Notes under the pieces: model-generated
The model's database searches: none
What the model saw: the letters and a program-made list of their open reading frames with translations, nothing else
Told to the model about the DNA's origin: nothing
Translations under genes and position numbers: made by a program
Origin: Burkholderia sp. MS389
Lineage (GTDB): Bacteria; Pseudomonadota; Gammaproteobacteria; Burkholderiales; Burkholderiaceae
Length of the DNA: 64,000 nucleotides
Reading direction: 5' to 3'
Assembly (NCBI RefSeq): GCF_016899425.1
Contig: NZ_CP045995.1
Location: forward strand, 1,054,001 to 1,118,000
Part shown: positions 1 to 9,658 of the stretch, piece after piece
Layout of the letters: each line of letters starts with the position of its first letter
How positions within the stretch are numbered: position 1 is the first letter of the stretch

Positions 1-3000
1 GAAAGCAGCACGACCGCGAGCACCAACCGGCGCAGCGCCGACACGCAATCGATGCGCTGGCGGCCCGTCGCGGCCGACGAGCCGGCCGGCCCGGGCACGC
101 GCGCGAAGCCGGACGGCACGCCGCCGCGCGTCAACGCGAAGGTCGTCGATCTGACGGACGACGCGCCCGTCGCGCGCGCGGCGACGTCCGATCCGGCCGG
201 CATCGCCGTGCCGCGCGGGCCGAACGCCGAGCCGATGGAAATCGGCGATCGCACGGTCTACGTGGTGCGCAGCGGCGCGACGCCCGACGCGCCGGGTGCG
301 CGGCCATCGTCGCCGCGCCCGCAGGATCTCGCGGAACCGGTAATCGTCGTCGCCGGCGAACACGACGCGGCGCTCGCACCCGAGCTCGCGAACCGCTGGC
401 AGAAGCCCGTCTATGCAGCCGCGCCCGATGCATTCGGGGCGGACGGCCAGTTGCGCGCGGGCGCGCGCGTGCTGCGCTTCGATCCCGCGCCGGAGACGGT
501 CGCGGCCCATGAAGCCGGCCTGCCGGCCGGCATCGCGCCCGACGAAGCGCCGCCGGCTGCGCCCCGCGCGGCTGCCGACGACACGGTGATCGTGCTGGCC
601 GGCAAGCGCGGCCCGAACGAACCGGCGATGCCGCGGACGGCTGCGCCGCCCGAGCCGGTCAACGCGCTCGATGGCGTGTTCAGCGCGCCGAACCGCGTGC
701 TCGTGCTCGTCAAGCCGGAACACGCCGGCACGCCCGAGCGGATGGCGGAACGCGAAACCGCCGCGGCCAACCGCGGCGCACGCGCGCTCGACGACGCCGA
801 CGGCCAGGCCGACCGCGCGCCGACGGGCGGCGAACGTCGCACCGCGGCGAACGACGACATCGGCCTCGCCGCCGCGCACCCTGAAACGACCGAGACCGCC
901 CCGCCCGACGCCGGCGCCGCGAAGCCGGGCTGGGTCACGCGGATGCAGATGCGCTTCGGCGGCGCGGCACTGCCCGAAGCCGCGCAGGCGCTCGCGATGC
1001 AGTCGGGCACGCTCGCCACGCAACTGCGCATGCTGCAGGACGCCGGCTGGCGCGTGACGCTCGGCAAGCGCGGCGGCGGCAGCCGCATCGATCCGCGCAA
1101 GCGCCGCGTGACGATCGACGGCGCGCTCCAGCATCCGGGCAGCATCACCTATACGCTCGCGCACGAAGCGCGCCATGCGGTCGAGGCGATGGCCGGCGTG
1201 CTGAACCTCGACTACGGCAACCGCAGCCGCTTCACGCGCAAGGCGCTCGAAGCCGAGGCGCGCGCGCAGATCAACGCGTTCGAGGCACGCTACGAAATCG
1301 AGCTCGCGGGCGGCGGCGACATCGCCGCGCACGTGCGCCTGCCGGATGCGATCGAGCGCGAAGGCGCCGCATGGCGCGCGCCGTCGCGCGACTATGCGGG
1401 CACGGTCGGACGCCTCGTCGACGCATTCGCCGATGCGCCCGTGTCGGGCCGCGACGGCGAGACCTACCGCGATTTCTACGACGACGTATGGTCGCGCCAG
1501 AAGCGCCGCGGCGGCATCCCGCGCCGGATGCCCGCGCCGCAGACGCACGAGACGGGCGACGTGCCGCACGGGGTGCGCAGCTTCGACGAACGCGTGGCAT
1601 GGAGCCGCGCGCATGCCGAATATGCGTCGCCGTTCGGCGACGGGCCCGTGCCCGCGGCGGCCGACCTGCAGGCGGCGCGCAGCCGCCACTTCACGATGCT
1701 GGAGGACGAAGGCGTGTTGATGCTGCACGCCGACACGTTGCCGGACGGCACGCTGCTCGCCGGCGGGCGGCCGGCCGGCGTGCACGAATACGCGCTCGAC
1801 CAGGCGCCGTCGTTCCTGGTCAAGGATGGCTATTCGATCGTGCTGTCCGCGAAGCACGGCGGCGAGGCGGCCGCCGCCGGGCTCGCGAATCTGTGGCAGC
1901 GGCCGGTGTATGCGCCGCCCCCGCACGCGGTCGGCGAACACGCGGCGCTGCTCGACACCGGCGCATTCCGCCGCTACGATCCCGCGCCCGCGGCGCCGCA
2001 CGATCTCGGGCAACTGGCGGCCGACGCCGAAGGCGTGCACCTCGAAAGCAATCCGGCGGCGCGGATCGACGTCGAGCGTCACGTCGGCGAGCTGCTCGGC
2101 GCCGGTGCCGAAAAAACCGTGTTCGCGCTCGGTCACGATGCCGCGCTCGCGGTTTACGACAACGGCCCGCATACGTCCGAAGCGCGCCAGATCGAGGCGG
2201 CGATCGACGAGAGCATCGCACTCGACGATCTCGCGTCGTACGGGCTGAAGACCGTGACGATGGACGGTCCGTTCTCCGCGCTGAATCGCGTCGCCGTGCT
2301 GTACCGGCCGCTTGGCGTGTTCCACAGCTTCGGCTTCGAGACGGGCGCGCTGCCGCGCGTGGTGTCGCGCGCGGCGCTCGAGCACATCCGGCAGATTCGC
2401 GAAGTCGTCGAACGCACCGGCATCGGCTTCGACCTGCAAGGCCTCTTCACACGCGGCGGCGATTTCCTGCTGAGCGACCCCGGTGCGATCGGCATGGGCG
2501 CGGGCGAGCATTTCACCACGCTGCAGCGGCTCGCGGTGATCGAACGCGCGCTGACGCAAGGCCTCGAGCGCGGCCACGTCGAACTCGCGCATCCGCGACT
2601 CGCCGAAACGCCGCCGCCCGATGCGTTCGTGCAAAAGCCGTCGGTCATCACGCGCGTGCGGATGCGCTTCGGCGGCGCGCCGCTGCCGAAGGAAGCGTAC
2701 CGGCTGATCGACGCATCGAGCCTGCTGTCGCAGCAGCTTCGGCTCGGCGCCGACGCAGGCTGGAAAGTCGTGCGCGGCAAGCCGGGCGGCGGCAGCAAGA
2801 TCGACACGCGACGGCGGCGCGTCACGATCGACGGGGGCCTGCAGTCGACCGGATCGATGGTCTACGTGCTCGCGCACGAAGCCCGCCATGCGCTCGAGGC
2901 CGCGACCGGCACGCTCGGGCTCGACTATGGCTCGACGCAGCGCTACGTGCGCAGCGCGCTGCTCGCCGAGGCGCGCGCGCAGGTCAACGCATTCGCGGTG

Positions 3001-6000
3001 CGCGACGAGATCCGCGCGAACCTCGGCATCGACATCGGCCGCCACGTCGCGCTGCCCGACGCGATCGCCAACGAATACGGCCGCGCGCGGGCCGGCGACG
3101 CCGCCTCGCTCGCGCGCCTCGCCGACGCGTTCGAGCACAGCCCGACGTCGCTCGACGGCGGCGTCACCTACGGCGAGCTGTACCGGCGCCAGGCGCAGGC
3201 CGCGCAGCGCGCCGGCGTGACGATGCCGGCGCCGCGCGAGACGGCCGCCACGCTCGCCGAAGAAACGGCATGGTCGCGCGCACGTGCGGTGAAGGCCTCG
3301 CCGTTCGACGGCAAGCCGGTCGCCGGCGTCGACGCGCTGACGCTCGATCGCTCGGGTCCGCTGTCCTACGACCGCGACGGCCGCATCGTGATCGTGCATG
3401 GCGTCACCGACGCGCAAGGCCGCCTCGTCGATCCGGACGGCCGGCCGTACACGCCGGTCGAGGTCACGCTCGCGCACCGCTCGGTGCTCGGCCTGCCCGG
3501 CTCGTCGGTGATTCTGTCGGCACGCAACGGCCGCGACGCCGCCGCCTGGCTCGCGAACGTCTGGCAGCGCCCCGTCTACGCGCCGCCGACGATCGCGGTC
3601 GGACTCGGCGCCGAGGCGCGGCTCAGCCATACCAACGCGTGGCTGCGCTACGATCCGGCGCCGCACCAGCGCCCGGACCTCGGCGCGCTCGACGTCGACG
3701 GCAACGGCGTCCACGCGAGCGGCGATCCGGCCGCACGCGTGCCGGTCGAGCGCTTCACCGGCGCGGCCACCGGCGCCGGCATCGAGAAGACCGTGTTCGA
3801 ACTGGGCCGGCGCAATGCGATCGGTCTCTACGAGGGCACGGACAATCGCGCGATTCTCGGCCACATCGAATCGATCCGCCTCGAACAGGAAGGGCTCGCG
3901 GCGCTGCGCGCACACGGGCTGCGCACGCTGACGGTCGGCGGCCCGTTCGCGGCATTCGATCGCGTGGCCGTGATGTACGCGCCGTTCGCGTCGCTGAGCA
4001 GCCACGACGTGATGGCCGGCATGCTGCCGTCGCGCGTCACCCGCGACGCGTTCGCGCAGCTCGACCGCGCGCGCGACATCACCGCGCAGCACCGTCTGTA
4101 CTACGACTTCGAAGGCGTGTTCGATGCGCACGGCGACTTCTACCTGAGCGATCCGTCGACGGTCATGACCGATGCGCCGAAGCTGAACGTGGAAGGCATC
4201 GTCCGCGAGATCGGCACGCTGCGCGTGATGCTCGAGGACGGCATCGCGCGCGGCGCGATCGAGCTCGCGCATCCCGGCATCACCGAGCACTTGCCGCCCG
4301 ACGCGTTCGTGCAGAAGCCGTCCGTCATCACGCGCATCCGGATGCGGTTCGGCGGCGCGCCGCTGCCCAAGGCCGCCCATGCGCTCGTCGACCGCTCGAG
4401 CCTGTTGCGCCAGCAGGTCGCGCTGGCCGGCGAGGCCGGCTGGAAAATCGTGGTGGGCCGGCCCGGGCGCGGCAGCCGGATCGATACCGCGAAGCAGCGG
4501 ATCGTGCTCGACGGGCAGTTCTACGGCGCCGGCACGCTCGTCTACACGCTCGCACACGAAGCGCAGCATGCGGTCGAGACGATCACGCGCCGCCTCGCGC
4601 TCGACCGCTCGTCGCCGGACGCGCTGACCGACAGCGCGCTGATGGCCGAAGCGCGCGCGCAGGCGAATGCGTTCGCGGTGCGCCGCGAAATCCTCGACGA
4701 TGGCGGCATCGACATCGCCAGGGACGCCCGCCTGCCCGATGCGATCGCACGCGAAGCCGACCACGTGATGCCCGGCGACGAAGCCGGGCTGCGCCGGCTC
4801 GCGGCCGCCTTCGGCGACGTCGCGCCGTCCGTGCCGGGCCACGCGACCTATCGCGCGTACTATGCGAGCCAGGCCGACGCGATGCACGCGCTCGGCGTGC
4901 CGCGCGAGATGCCGGCGCCCGCGCCGCAGCCGGGGTCGAACGCGCCGGTGCCCGCAGCGGCGGCGGACGCCGCGCGCCGCCAGCATGCGCTCGATCACCT
5001 CGCCTCGCACGGCAAGCGCGACCTGATCCGCATCGACGGTTCGCAACTCGCGTCGCTCCAGCAGATGAAGGATGCGTTCGGCACGAATGCGCACGTGCTG
5101 ATCGCCGAGCATGAAGCGCGGCCGGACGCGTCGATCGACGCGCGCCATGCGCAGCCGAAATTCGTCGCGAGCATGCGCACCGACGAGCACGGTACGTTCG
5201 TCGACAAGGCGTCCGCCGATCCGGCCGTGTCGATCCCCGACGCGGTCTATCGCGCGCTGAAGGACAACGGCAGCGCGGAACGGGCGGACGTCGATTTCTA
5301 CGTGTCGCCCGTGCCGCTCGCGGAATTGCGCGAGTACGGCGGCGCCGCGCGGATCACCGCGCGCAGCGACGGCCGCACGTGGGAAGCCGAACAGGCGGCC
5401 GCGACGCCCGACGCGGACGTCGTCACGACGCTGAAGTCGCTTGCCGACGCGCCGCGCTTTCGCCGGCCGAAGCAGGCGGCGAAAGCGGCCGGCGACGGCG
5501 CGACGCTTTACGCGATCGACAAGGAAACCGGCAAGGTGCTCGGCTACGCGACGCGCAACGCCGCGCACGACTGGACCTATCACGAGTCGACCTCGCTCGG
5601 CGACGCGACGATCGCGCCGCGCGATCTCGGCGCCGCATTCCGCCGGCGCGCGCGCAACCTGTCCGGCGGCCGGCGCGGCGTGCGATTCGTCGTGACGGAC
5701 GTCGCGCACGACACGGTCGAGCGCTACGGCGGCTTCGCGCCGGCGGAAATGCGCAAGGCGCTCGGCGACGAGAAGCCGCCGATGCAGAAACTCGGCACGC
5801 GCGTGCAGCGCGGCCTCGCGAAAGCCGACCCCGGCGTGCGCCGCAAGATCGCCGAGATCGAAGGCGCCGACAGTCCGTTCCTGCCGCCGAAGCTCGTCCC
5901 GGACAGCAAGCAGCTCGCGATCGACTTCAGCGGCGCGAACACGCTGCACCTGATGCGTGCGCTGGAACTGAAGGCGCTGGGCGGCAATCACTACGTGTAC

Positions 6001-9000
6001 GTGTACGAGACCGATCATCCGGTTGCCGAATCGCTGCATACGCGCCGCGGCATCATCGCGATCCACGACGGCAACGCGCTCTGGTACGACAACGCCGAGC
6101 AATTGCGCGACCACCCGGACGCGGGCCGCCCGCTCGACGAGATGCCGCTCGGGCGCGGCCCGTTCGGCGCGAACCAGCACTTCCTGCTGTCGACGCTCGC
6201 GCCCGAGGCGTTCGATCCGCGCGCGACCGCCACGCAGAAAGCCGCGCTCGCGCAACGACTCACGCAGCTGCTCGACGAGAAGTCGTATTTCGATGCGCTG
6301 CCGCAGAAGTTCGACCTCGCCACGCGGTGGATCCGCACGCAGATCGCCGGCCAGATCGATCGCGTGAAAGCCGCTCAGGCCGACCTCGCCGCGGCCCAGC
6401 AAGCCGCGCAGCCGGCGGGCGGCGGCGCCAGCGGCGCAACCGGCTCCGCCAGCCGGGTCCGCAATGCGCTGCGCGGCAAGGGCGGCCGGCGCAACCGCCG
6501 CGCCGCGAACGCGGCAAACGCGTCGAATGCGCCGAAGCCGCCGAAAACGCCGGCGGCCAAGCCGCTGACGCTGCGGCCCTACCAGCCGAGCCTGGGTTCG
6601 AGCACGGTCGCGGAATGGGTGATGCGTTACGGCGCCGCGAAGGTGGCCGACTGGTTCCCGACGATCGGCCGCGTGAAGGCGGTCACCGCACGCAAGAACC
6701 AGCCCGATGCCGGCGGCCTCGCGCTGACCGACGAACCGCAGACGATCCTGGCCGACGCACCGATGCTGAAGGCGCTCGGCATCCCCATCGGTCTCGCGCG
6801 CGAGGTGTCGAGCATGCCGTCGCGCGGGCCGGTCGCCGATCCCGGCGGCGATCACAACCGCTTCGTGAAGTGGATGCAGGCTTACGCCACGCGCCACAGC
6901 GCGGCACGCATGATCGACAAGCGCGCGATCCAGGCGTTCGTGCGCGCGCCGGCCGAGATCCAGGACCGCGTCGCGCCGATGGCGCGTGCGTTCAACCTGC
7001 GCGACGATCCCGCGCTCGCGGTGCGCTACGTCGAGCAATATGGCGGCGCGATGCCGGTGGTGTCGATTCCGGTCGATCCGCATACGCTCGCGGCCGCGCG
7101 CGGCGGCAAGCACGATCCGGCGTTCATCCGGCGCGCGCGCCAGTTCGGCTCCCCGATCGGCGCGCGCTACAACGAGGCCGACGCGACGATCACGCGCGAG
7201 GCGCCGGACGGCACCACGCGCACGCTCGAGCTCGACGACATCGCGCATCTGCACAAATGGCTCACCGCGGCATCGCGCCACGGCTTCCAGCTTCGTCTCG
7301 AAGCGGCGTCGGGCCGCCCGCTCGTCTCCGCGGACGACCGCCGCACGATCGCCGGCACCAACGACAGCTATGCCGAGTACACACGGCTGATGACGTCGTT
7401 CGAGACGTGGTCGCACGATCACGCCGGCGAGCCCGCGCCGAACGTGATGCTGAGCTTTCACGGATGGGACGCCGTGCTCGAACCGGTGCCTGGCGCCGGC
7501 CACGTCGAGCTGCTCGATGCGCTGCTCGACCGCAAGGCGATCGACTGGCTGCACGTCGGGCTGTCGTACGGCACGCACGGCGCCGACTTCATCGCGAACC
7601 AGGACCTGACGCGGGCGCTGGCGGAACGGATCGTCGACTATTACCAGACCGACCGTCACGGCAAGTTCGCACGGTTGCACGGCGCCGATGCGCTCACGCG
7701 CGTGTTCGAACCGGTGAGCCCCGAGGCGTTCGCGAACCAGCAGCAGGTGCTGTTCGCGGAGATCGCGCGCATCGGCAAGTCGAAAGGGCTGTCCGACGAC
7801 GCGCTCGCGACGCTGCGCGGCGAACTGTACGAACGCAACACGACCGCGCTCGTCAACCAGGCGCGCAAGGCGACGATCGAGCATGCGATGACGCAGTGGG
7901 CGTCGGCCGATCATCCGCCCGCCACGCGCACCGAAAAACTCGCCCGCCGCTTCGGCGAACGCTGGCTCGCGGAAGCGGGCGGCCGCGCGCCGGCGCGCGG
8001 CACCGTCGTGTCGACCGCCGATCCCGCCGGGCCGCTGCCCGACAGTCGCGCGTACTGGCAATCGGTGGTCGAGCGCGAAGCGCTGAAGAACGATCCGTCG
8101 AAGCCGATCAGCGTCGGCCGGCAGATCGCGGCGAACCCGAAACAGGCGAAGATGATCGAGGAACTGCAGGCGCTCGCGCAGATCAACGCGCTGCGCGTGC
8201 ATCGGCCGTCGTTCCGCAAGGCGGAGCTGTGGAAGTCGATCGGCTTCAGCTCGCTCGTCACCGGTGCGGGCGCGCTCGTGATCGCCGATACGCTCGGCGC
8301 GACGCACGTGCTGCGGCAGGACATGCTGAGCAGCGCGACGTCGTCGTTCCTGCTGGGCTCGCGTCTCGGTCGCGTGTTCCAGGTCATGCACCAGGGCGCG
8401 GTGCGCAGCCTGCAGGCCGGCGATCCGAAAGCCGCGCAGGCGGTGCTCACGCGGCTCGAAGTGACGCTGTCGCGGCAGCTGCGCTCGGGCGCGCACGATT
8501 ACGGCCAGAACCGGCGCGCGCAGCTCGAGCAGATCTCGAACGAAGCGCGGACGCTGGCCGCGCAGTATGTCGAACTGAACCGCGTCGGGCTGATGAGTTT
8601 CGACGACGCGACCACCCACATCAAGGCGCTCGCCGCGGACGTGCTCGCGCAGATGCAGGGCACCGTCGGCGGCACGTCGCTGCAGCAGCTCCATACCGGT
8701 AACCCGCGTCACCTGTTCGGGATCGCGGGCCGCGCGGGCGCCGCGATCACGTCGACCGCGACGCTCGCGGTCGGCATCAGCGGCATGGTGCACGCGCACG
8801 GGGCGTTCGATCTCGCCTACGGCTCGGCCGCCATCGCGAGCGGTGCGTTCGGCGCCACGTATGCGGGCCTCGTCTACACGATCGGCGCGCACCGCGTGAA
8901 TGCCGACAAGCGCAGCCGCATCGTGCGCTTCACCGATTCGGCGAGCGACTTCATGGCCGTCGCGTACGGCGGTCTCGGCACCGGCGTGCAGTGGAGCGGC

Positions 9001-9615
9001 GGCCATTACGATCTCGCGATCGCGACCGGCGTGTCCACCGCGCTGCTGCTCGGCGGGCGTCTGAACACGCATTTCCCGAACGCGACGCCGCTGATCAAGA
9101 AGATCCCGACGGCCGTCGTGCTGATTCCGGTCGGCGCGTTCGCGTACAAGCTGATCGAAGGTCTGTTGACGACGTTCTTCGGCTCGGGGTCCGGTTCGTC
9201 GAATCAGTCGAATTCGTCGCAATCGAATCTCGCGCCCGGTGCGTCGCCGAGCGCGTCGGCCAGCCGTTCGGCCAGTCCTTCGGCAAGCGCCGCGCCAAGC
9301 GCTTCGGCGAGCGCATCGCCCAGTGCGTCGCCTGCCGCGCCGGCTTCGCCGTCCGCCAGCGCCACGCCGTCGACCGCGCAACCGTCGGCGTCGCCGCAGC
9401 CCTACATCGTCGTCGCGGGCGATTCGCTGTGGGTCATCGCCGACCAGCATCGCCAGTCGCTGCTCGACGCCGCGCACGTGTCGCGCGCCGATCAGCAGGC
9501 GATGACGCGCGGCGAGCAGGATACGCGCGCGTTCAACGAGATCCTGCAGCTCAATCCGTCGGTGTCACGCGATCCGAACCGCCTGTCGGTCGGCACGCCG
9601 CTGATCGTCGGCTGA
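1..9615 (+). CDS. Giant repeat protein with three HExxH metallopeptidase-like units and C-terminal LysM (5' end outside window)
   Basis: The reading frame is open from base 1; the first ATG is at 52, but the 17 codons before it have no stop, so the true start is probably upstream. From 52 it encodes 3187 residues. A unit of about 560 residues occurs three times. Each copy has a segment ending RWQKPVYA or WQRPVYAPP, a motif MRFGGA-LP, and a zinc-peptidase-like HExxH: HEARH at 1162-1176, HEARH at 2875-2889, HEAQH at 4555-4569, each followed about 30 residues later by a conserved EARAQ that could give the third ligand. Copies 2 and 3 also contain a Gly-rich, kinase-like stretch. Hydrophobic segments lie at about 8220-9180, then a Ser/Ala/Pro linker and a LysM-like end (YIVVAGDSLWVIA). 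It lies near the type III secretion operon, so a secreted effector or toxin is possible. Function is not proven. Confidence 0.8.
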   Translation, partial: ESSTTASTNRRSADTQSMRWRPVAADEPAGPGTRAKPDGTPPRVNAKVVDLTDDAPVARAATSDPAGIAVPRGPNAEPMEIGDRTVYVVRSGATPDAPGARPSSPRPQDLAEPVIVVAGEHDAALAPELANRWQKPVYAAAPDAFGADGQLRAGARVLRFDPAPETVAAHEAGLPAGIAPDEAPPAAPRAAADDTVIVLAGKRGPNEPAMPRTAAPPEPVNALDGVFSAPNRVLVLVKPEHAGTPERMAERETAAANRGARALDDADGQADRAPTGGERRTAANDDIGLAAAHPETTETAPPDAGAAKPGWVTRMQMRFGGAALPEAAQALAMQSGTLATQLRMLQDAGWRVTLGKRGGGSRIDPRKRRVTIDGALQHPGSITYTLAHEARHAVEAMAGVLNLDYGNRSRFTRKALEAEARAQINAFEARYEIELAGGGDIAAHVRLPDAIEREGAAWRAPSRDYAGTVGRLVDAFADAPVSGRDGETYRDFYDDVWSRQKRRGGIPRRMPAPQTHETGDVPHGVRSFDERVAWSRAHAEYASPFGDGPVPAAADLQAARSRHFTMLEDEGVLMLHADTLPDGTLLAGGRPAGVHEYALDQAPSFLVKDGYSIVLSAKHGGEAAAAGLANLWQRPVYAPPPHAVGEHAALLDTGAFRRYDPAPAAPHDLGQLAADAEGVHLESNPAARIDVERHVGELLGAGAEKTVFALGHDAALAVYDNGPHTSEARQIEAAIDESIALDDLASYGLKTVTMDGPFSALNRVAVLYRPLGVFHSFGFETGALPRVVSRAALEHIRQIREVVERTGIGFDLQGLFTRGGDFLLSDPGAIGMGAGEHFTTLQRLAVIERALTQGLERGHVELAHPRLAETPPPDAFVQKPSVITRVRMRFGGAPLPKEAYRLIDASSLLSQQLRLGADAGWKVVRGKPGGGSKIDTRRRRVTIDGGLQSTGSMVYVLAHEARHALEAATGTLGLDYGSTQRYVRSALLAEARAQVNAFAVRDEIRANLGIDIGRHVALPDAIANEYGRARAGDAASLARLADAFEHSPTSLDGGVTYGELYRRQAQAAQRAGVTMPAPRETAATLAEETAWSRARAVKASPFDGKPVAGVDALTLDRSGPLSYDRDGRIVIVHGVTDAQGRLVDPDGRPYTPVEVTLAHRSVLGLPGSSVILSARNGRDAAAWLANVWQRPVYAPPTIAVGLGAEARLSHTNAWLRYDPAPHQRPDLGALDVDGNGVHASGDPAARVPVERFTGAATGAGIEKTVFELGRRNAIGLYEGTDNRAILGHIESIRLEQEGLAALRAHGLRTLTVGGPFAAFDRVAVMYAPFASLSSHDVMAGMLPSRVTRDAFAQLDRARDITAQHRLYYDFEGVFDAHGDFYLSDPSTVMTDAPKLNVEGIVREIGTLRVMLEDGIARGAIELAHPGITEHLPPDAFVQKPSVITRIRMRFGGAPLPKAAHALVDRSSLLRQQVALAGEAGWKIVVGRPGRGSRIDTAKQRIVLDGQFYGAGTLVYTLAHEAQHAVETITRRLALDRSSPDALTDSALMAEARAQANAFAVRREILDDGGIDIARDARLPDAIAREADHVMPGDEAGLRRLAAAFGDVAPSVPGHATYRAYYASQADAMHALGVPREMPAPAPQPGSNAPVPAAAADAARRQHALDHLASHGKRDLIRIDGSQLASLQQMKDAFGTNAHVLIAEHEARPDASIDARHAQPKFVASMRTDEHGTFVDKASADPAVSIPDAVYRALKDNGSAERADVDFYVSPVPLAELREYGGAARITARSDGRTWEAEQAAATPDADVVTTLKSLADAPRFRRPKQAAKAAGDGATLYAIDKETGKVLGYATRNAAHDWTYHESTSLGDATIAPRDLGAAFRRRARNLSGGRRGVRFVVTDVAHDTVERYGGFAPAEMRKALGDEKPPMQKLGTRVQRGLAKADPGVRRKIAEIEGADSPFLPPKLVPDSKQLAIDFSGANTLHLMRALELKALGGNHYVYVYETDHPVAESLHTRRGIIAIHDGNALWYDNAEQLRDHPDAGRPLDEMPLGRGPFGANQHFLLSTLAPEAFDPRATATQKAALAQRLTQLLDEKSYFDALPQKFDLATRWIRTQIAGQIDRVKAAQADLAAAQQAAQPAGGGASGATGSASRVRNALRGKGGRRNRRAANAANASNAPKPPKTPAAKPLTLRPYQPSLGSSTVAEWVMRYGAAKVADWFPTIGRVKAVTARKNQPDAGGLALTDEPQTILADAPMLKALGIPIGLAREVSSMPSRGPVADPGGDHNRFVKWMQAYATRHSAARMIDKRAIQAFVRAPAEIQDRVAPMARAFNLRDDPALAVRYVEQYGGAMPVVSIPVDPHTLAAARGGKHDPAFIRRARQFGSPIGARYNEADATITREAPDGTTRTLELDDIAHLHKWLTAASRHGFQLRLEAASGRPLVSADDRRTIAGTNDSYAEYTRLMTSFETWSHDHAGEPAPNVMLSFHGWDAVLEPVPGAGHVELLDALLDRKAIDWLHVGLSYGTHGADFIANQDLTRALAERIVDYYQTDRHGKFARLHGADALTRVFEPVSPEAFANQQQVLFAEIARIGKSKGLSDDALATLRGELYERNTTALVNQARKATIEHAMTQWASADHPPATRTEKLARRFGERWLAEAGGRAPARGTVVSTADPAGPLPDSRAYWQSVVEREALKNDPSKPISVGRQIAANPKQAKMIEELQALAQINALRVHRPSFRKAELWKSIGFSSLVTGAGALVIADTLGATHVLRQDMLSSATSSFLLGSRLGRVFQVMHQGAVRSLQAGDPKAAQAVLTRLEVTLSRQLRSGAHDYGQNRRAQLEQISNEARTLAAQYVELNRVGLMSFDDATTHIKALAADVLAQMQGTVGGTSLQQLHTGNPRHLFGIAGRAGAAITSTATLAVGISGMVHAHGAFDLAYGSAAIASGAFGATYAGLVYTIGAHRVNADKRSRIVRFTDSASDFMAVAYGGLGTGVQWSGGHYDLAIATGVSTALLLGGRLNTHFPNATPLIKKIPTAVVLIPVGAFAYKLIEGLLTTFFGSGSGSSNQSNSSQSNLAPGASPSASASRSASPSASAAPSASASASPSASPAAPASPSASATPSTAQPSASPQPYIVVAGDSLWVIADQHRQSLLDAAHVSRADQQAMTRGEQDTRAFNEILQLNPSVSRDPNRLSVGTPLIVG
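9238..9405 (+). repeat. Low-complexity Ser/Ala/Pro-coding repeat
   Basis: About 55 codons encode almost only Ser, Ala and Pro in irregular SAS/SPSA units. The stretch separates the hydrophobic segments of the giant protein from its LysM-like domain and is probably a flexible linker. Such repeats can change length by slippage. Confidence 0.8.
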
Positions 9616-9658
9616 TCCTCGCGCGCGGTGCGCGTGGCGCCGCGCGCGGCACGCCGCA

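Noticed and set aside
1371..5114. Very long open frame (1247 codons) on the plus strand inside the giant gene
   Set aside because: It is a second reading frame of high-GC coding DNA; the translation is Arg/Ala/Pro-rich without domains, while the main frame has clear repeats.
5379..8702. Another 1107-codon plus-strand frame inside the giant gene
   Set aside because: Same shadow effect; extremely Arg-rich, no ribosome site or motif.
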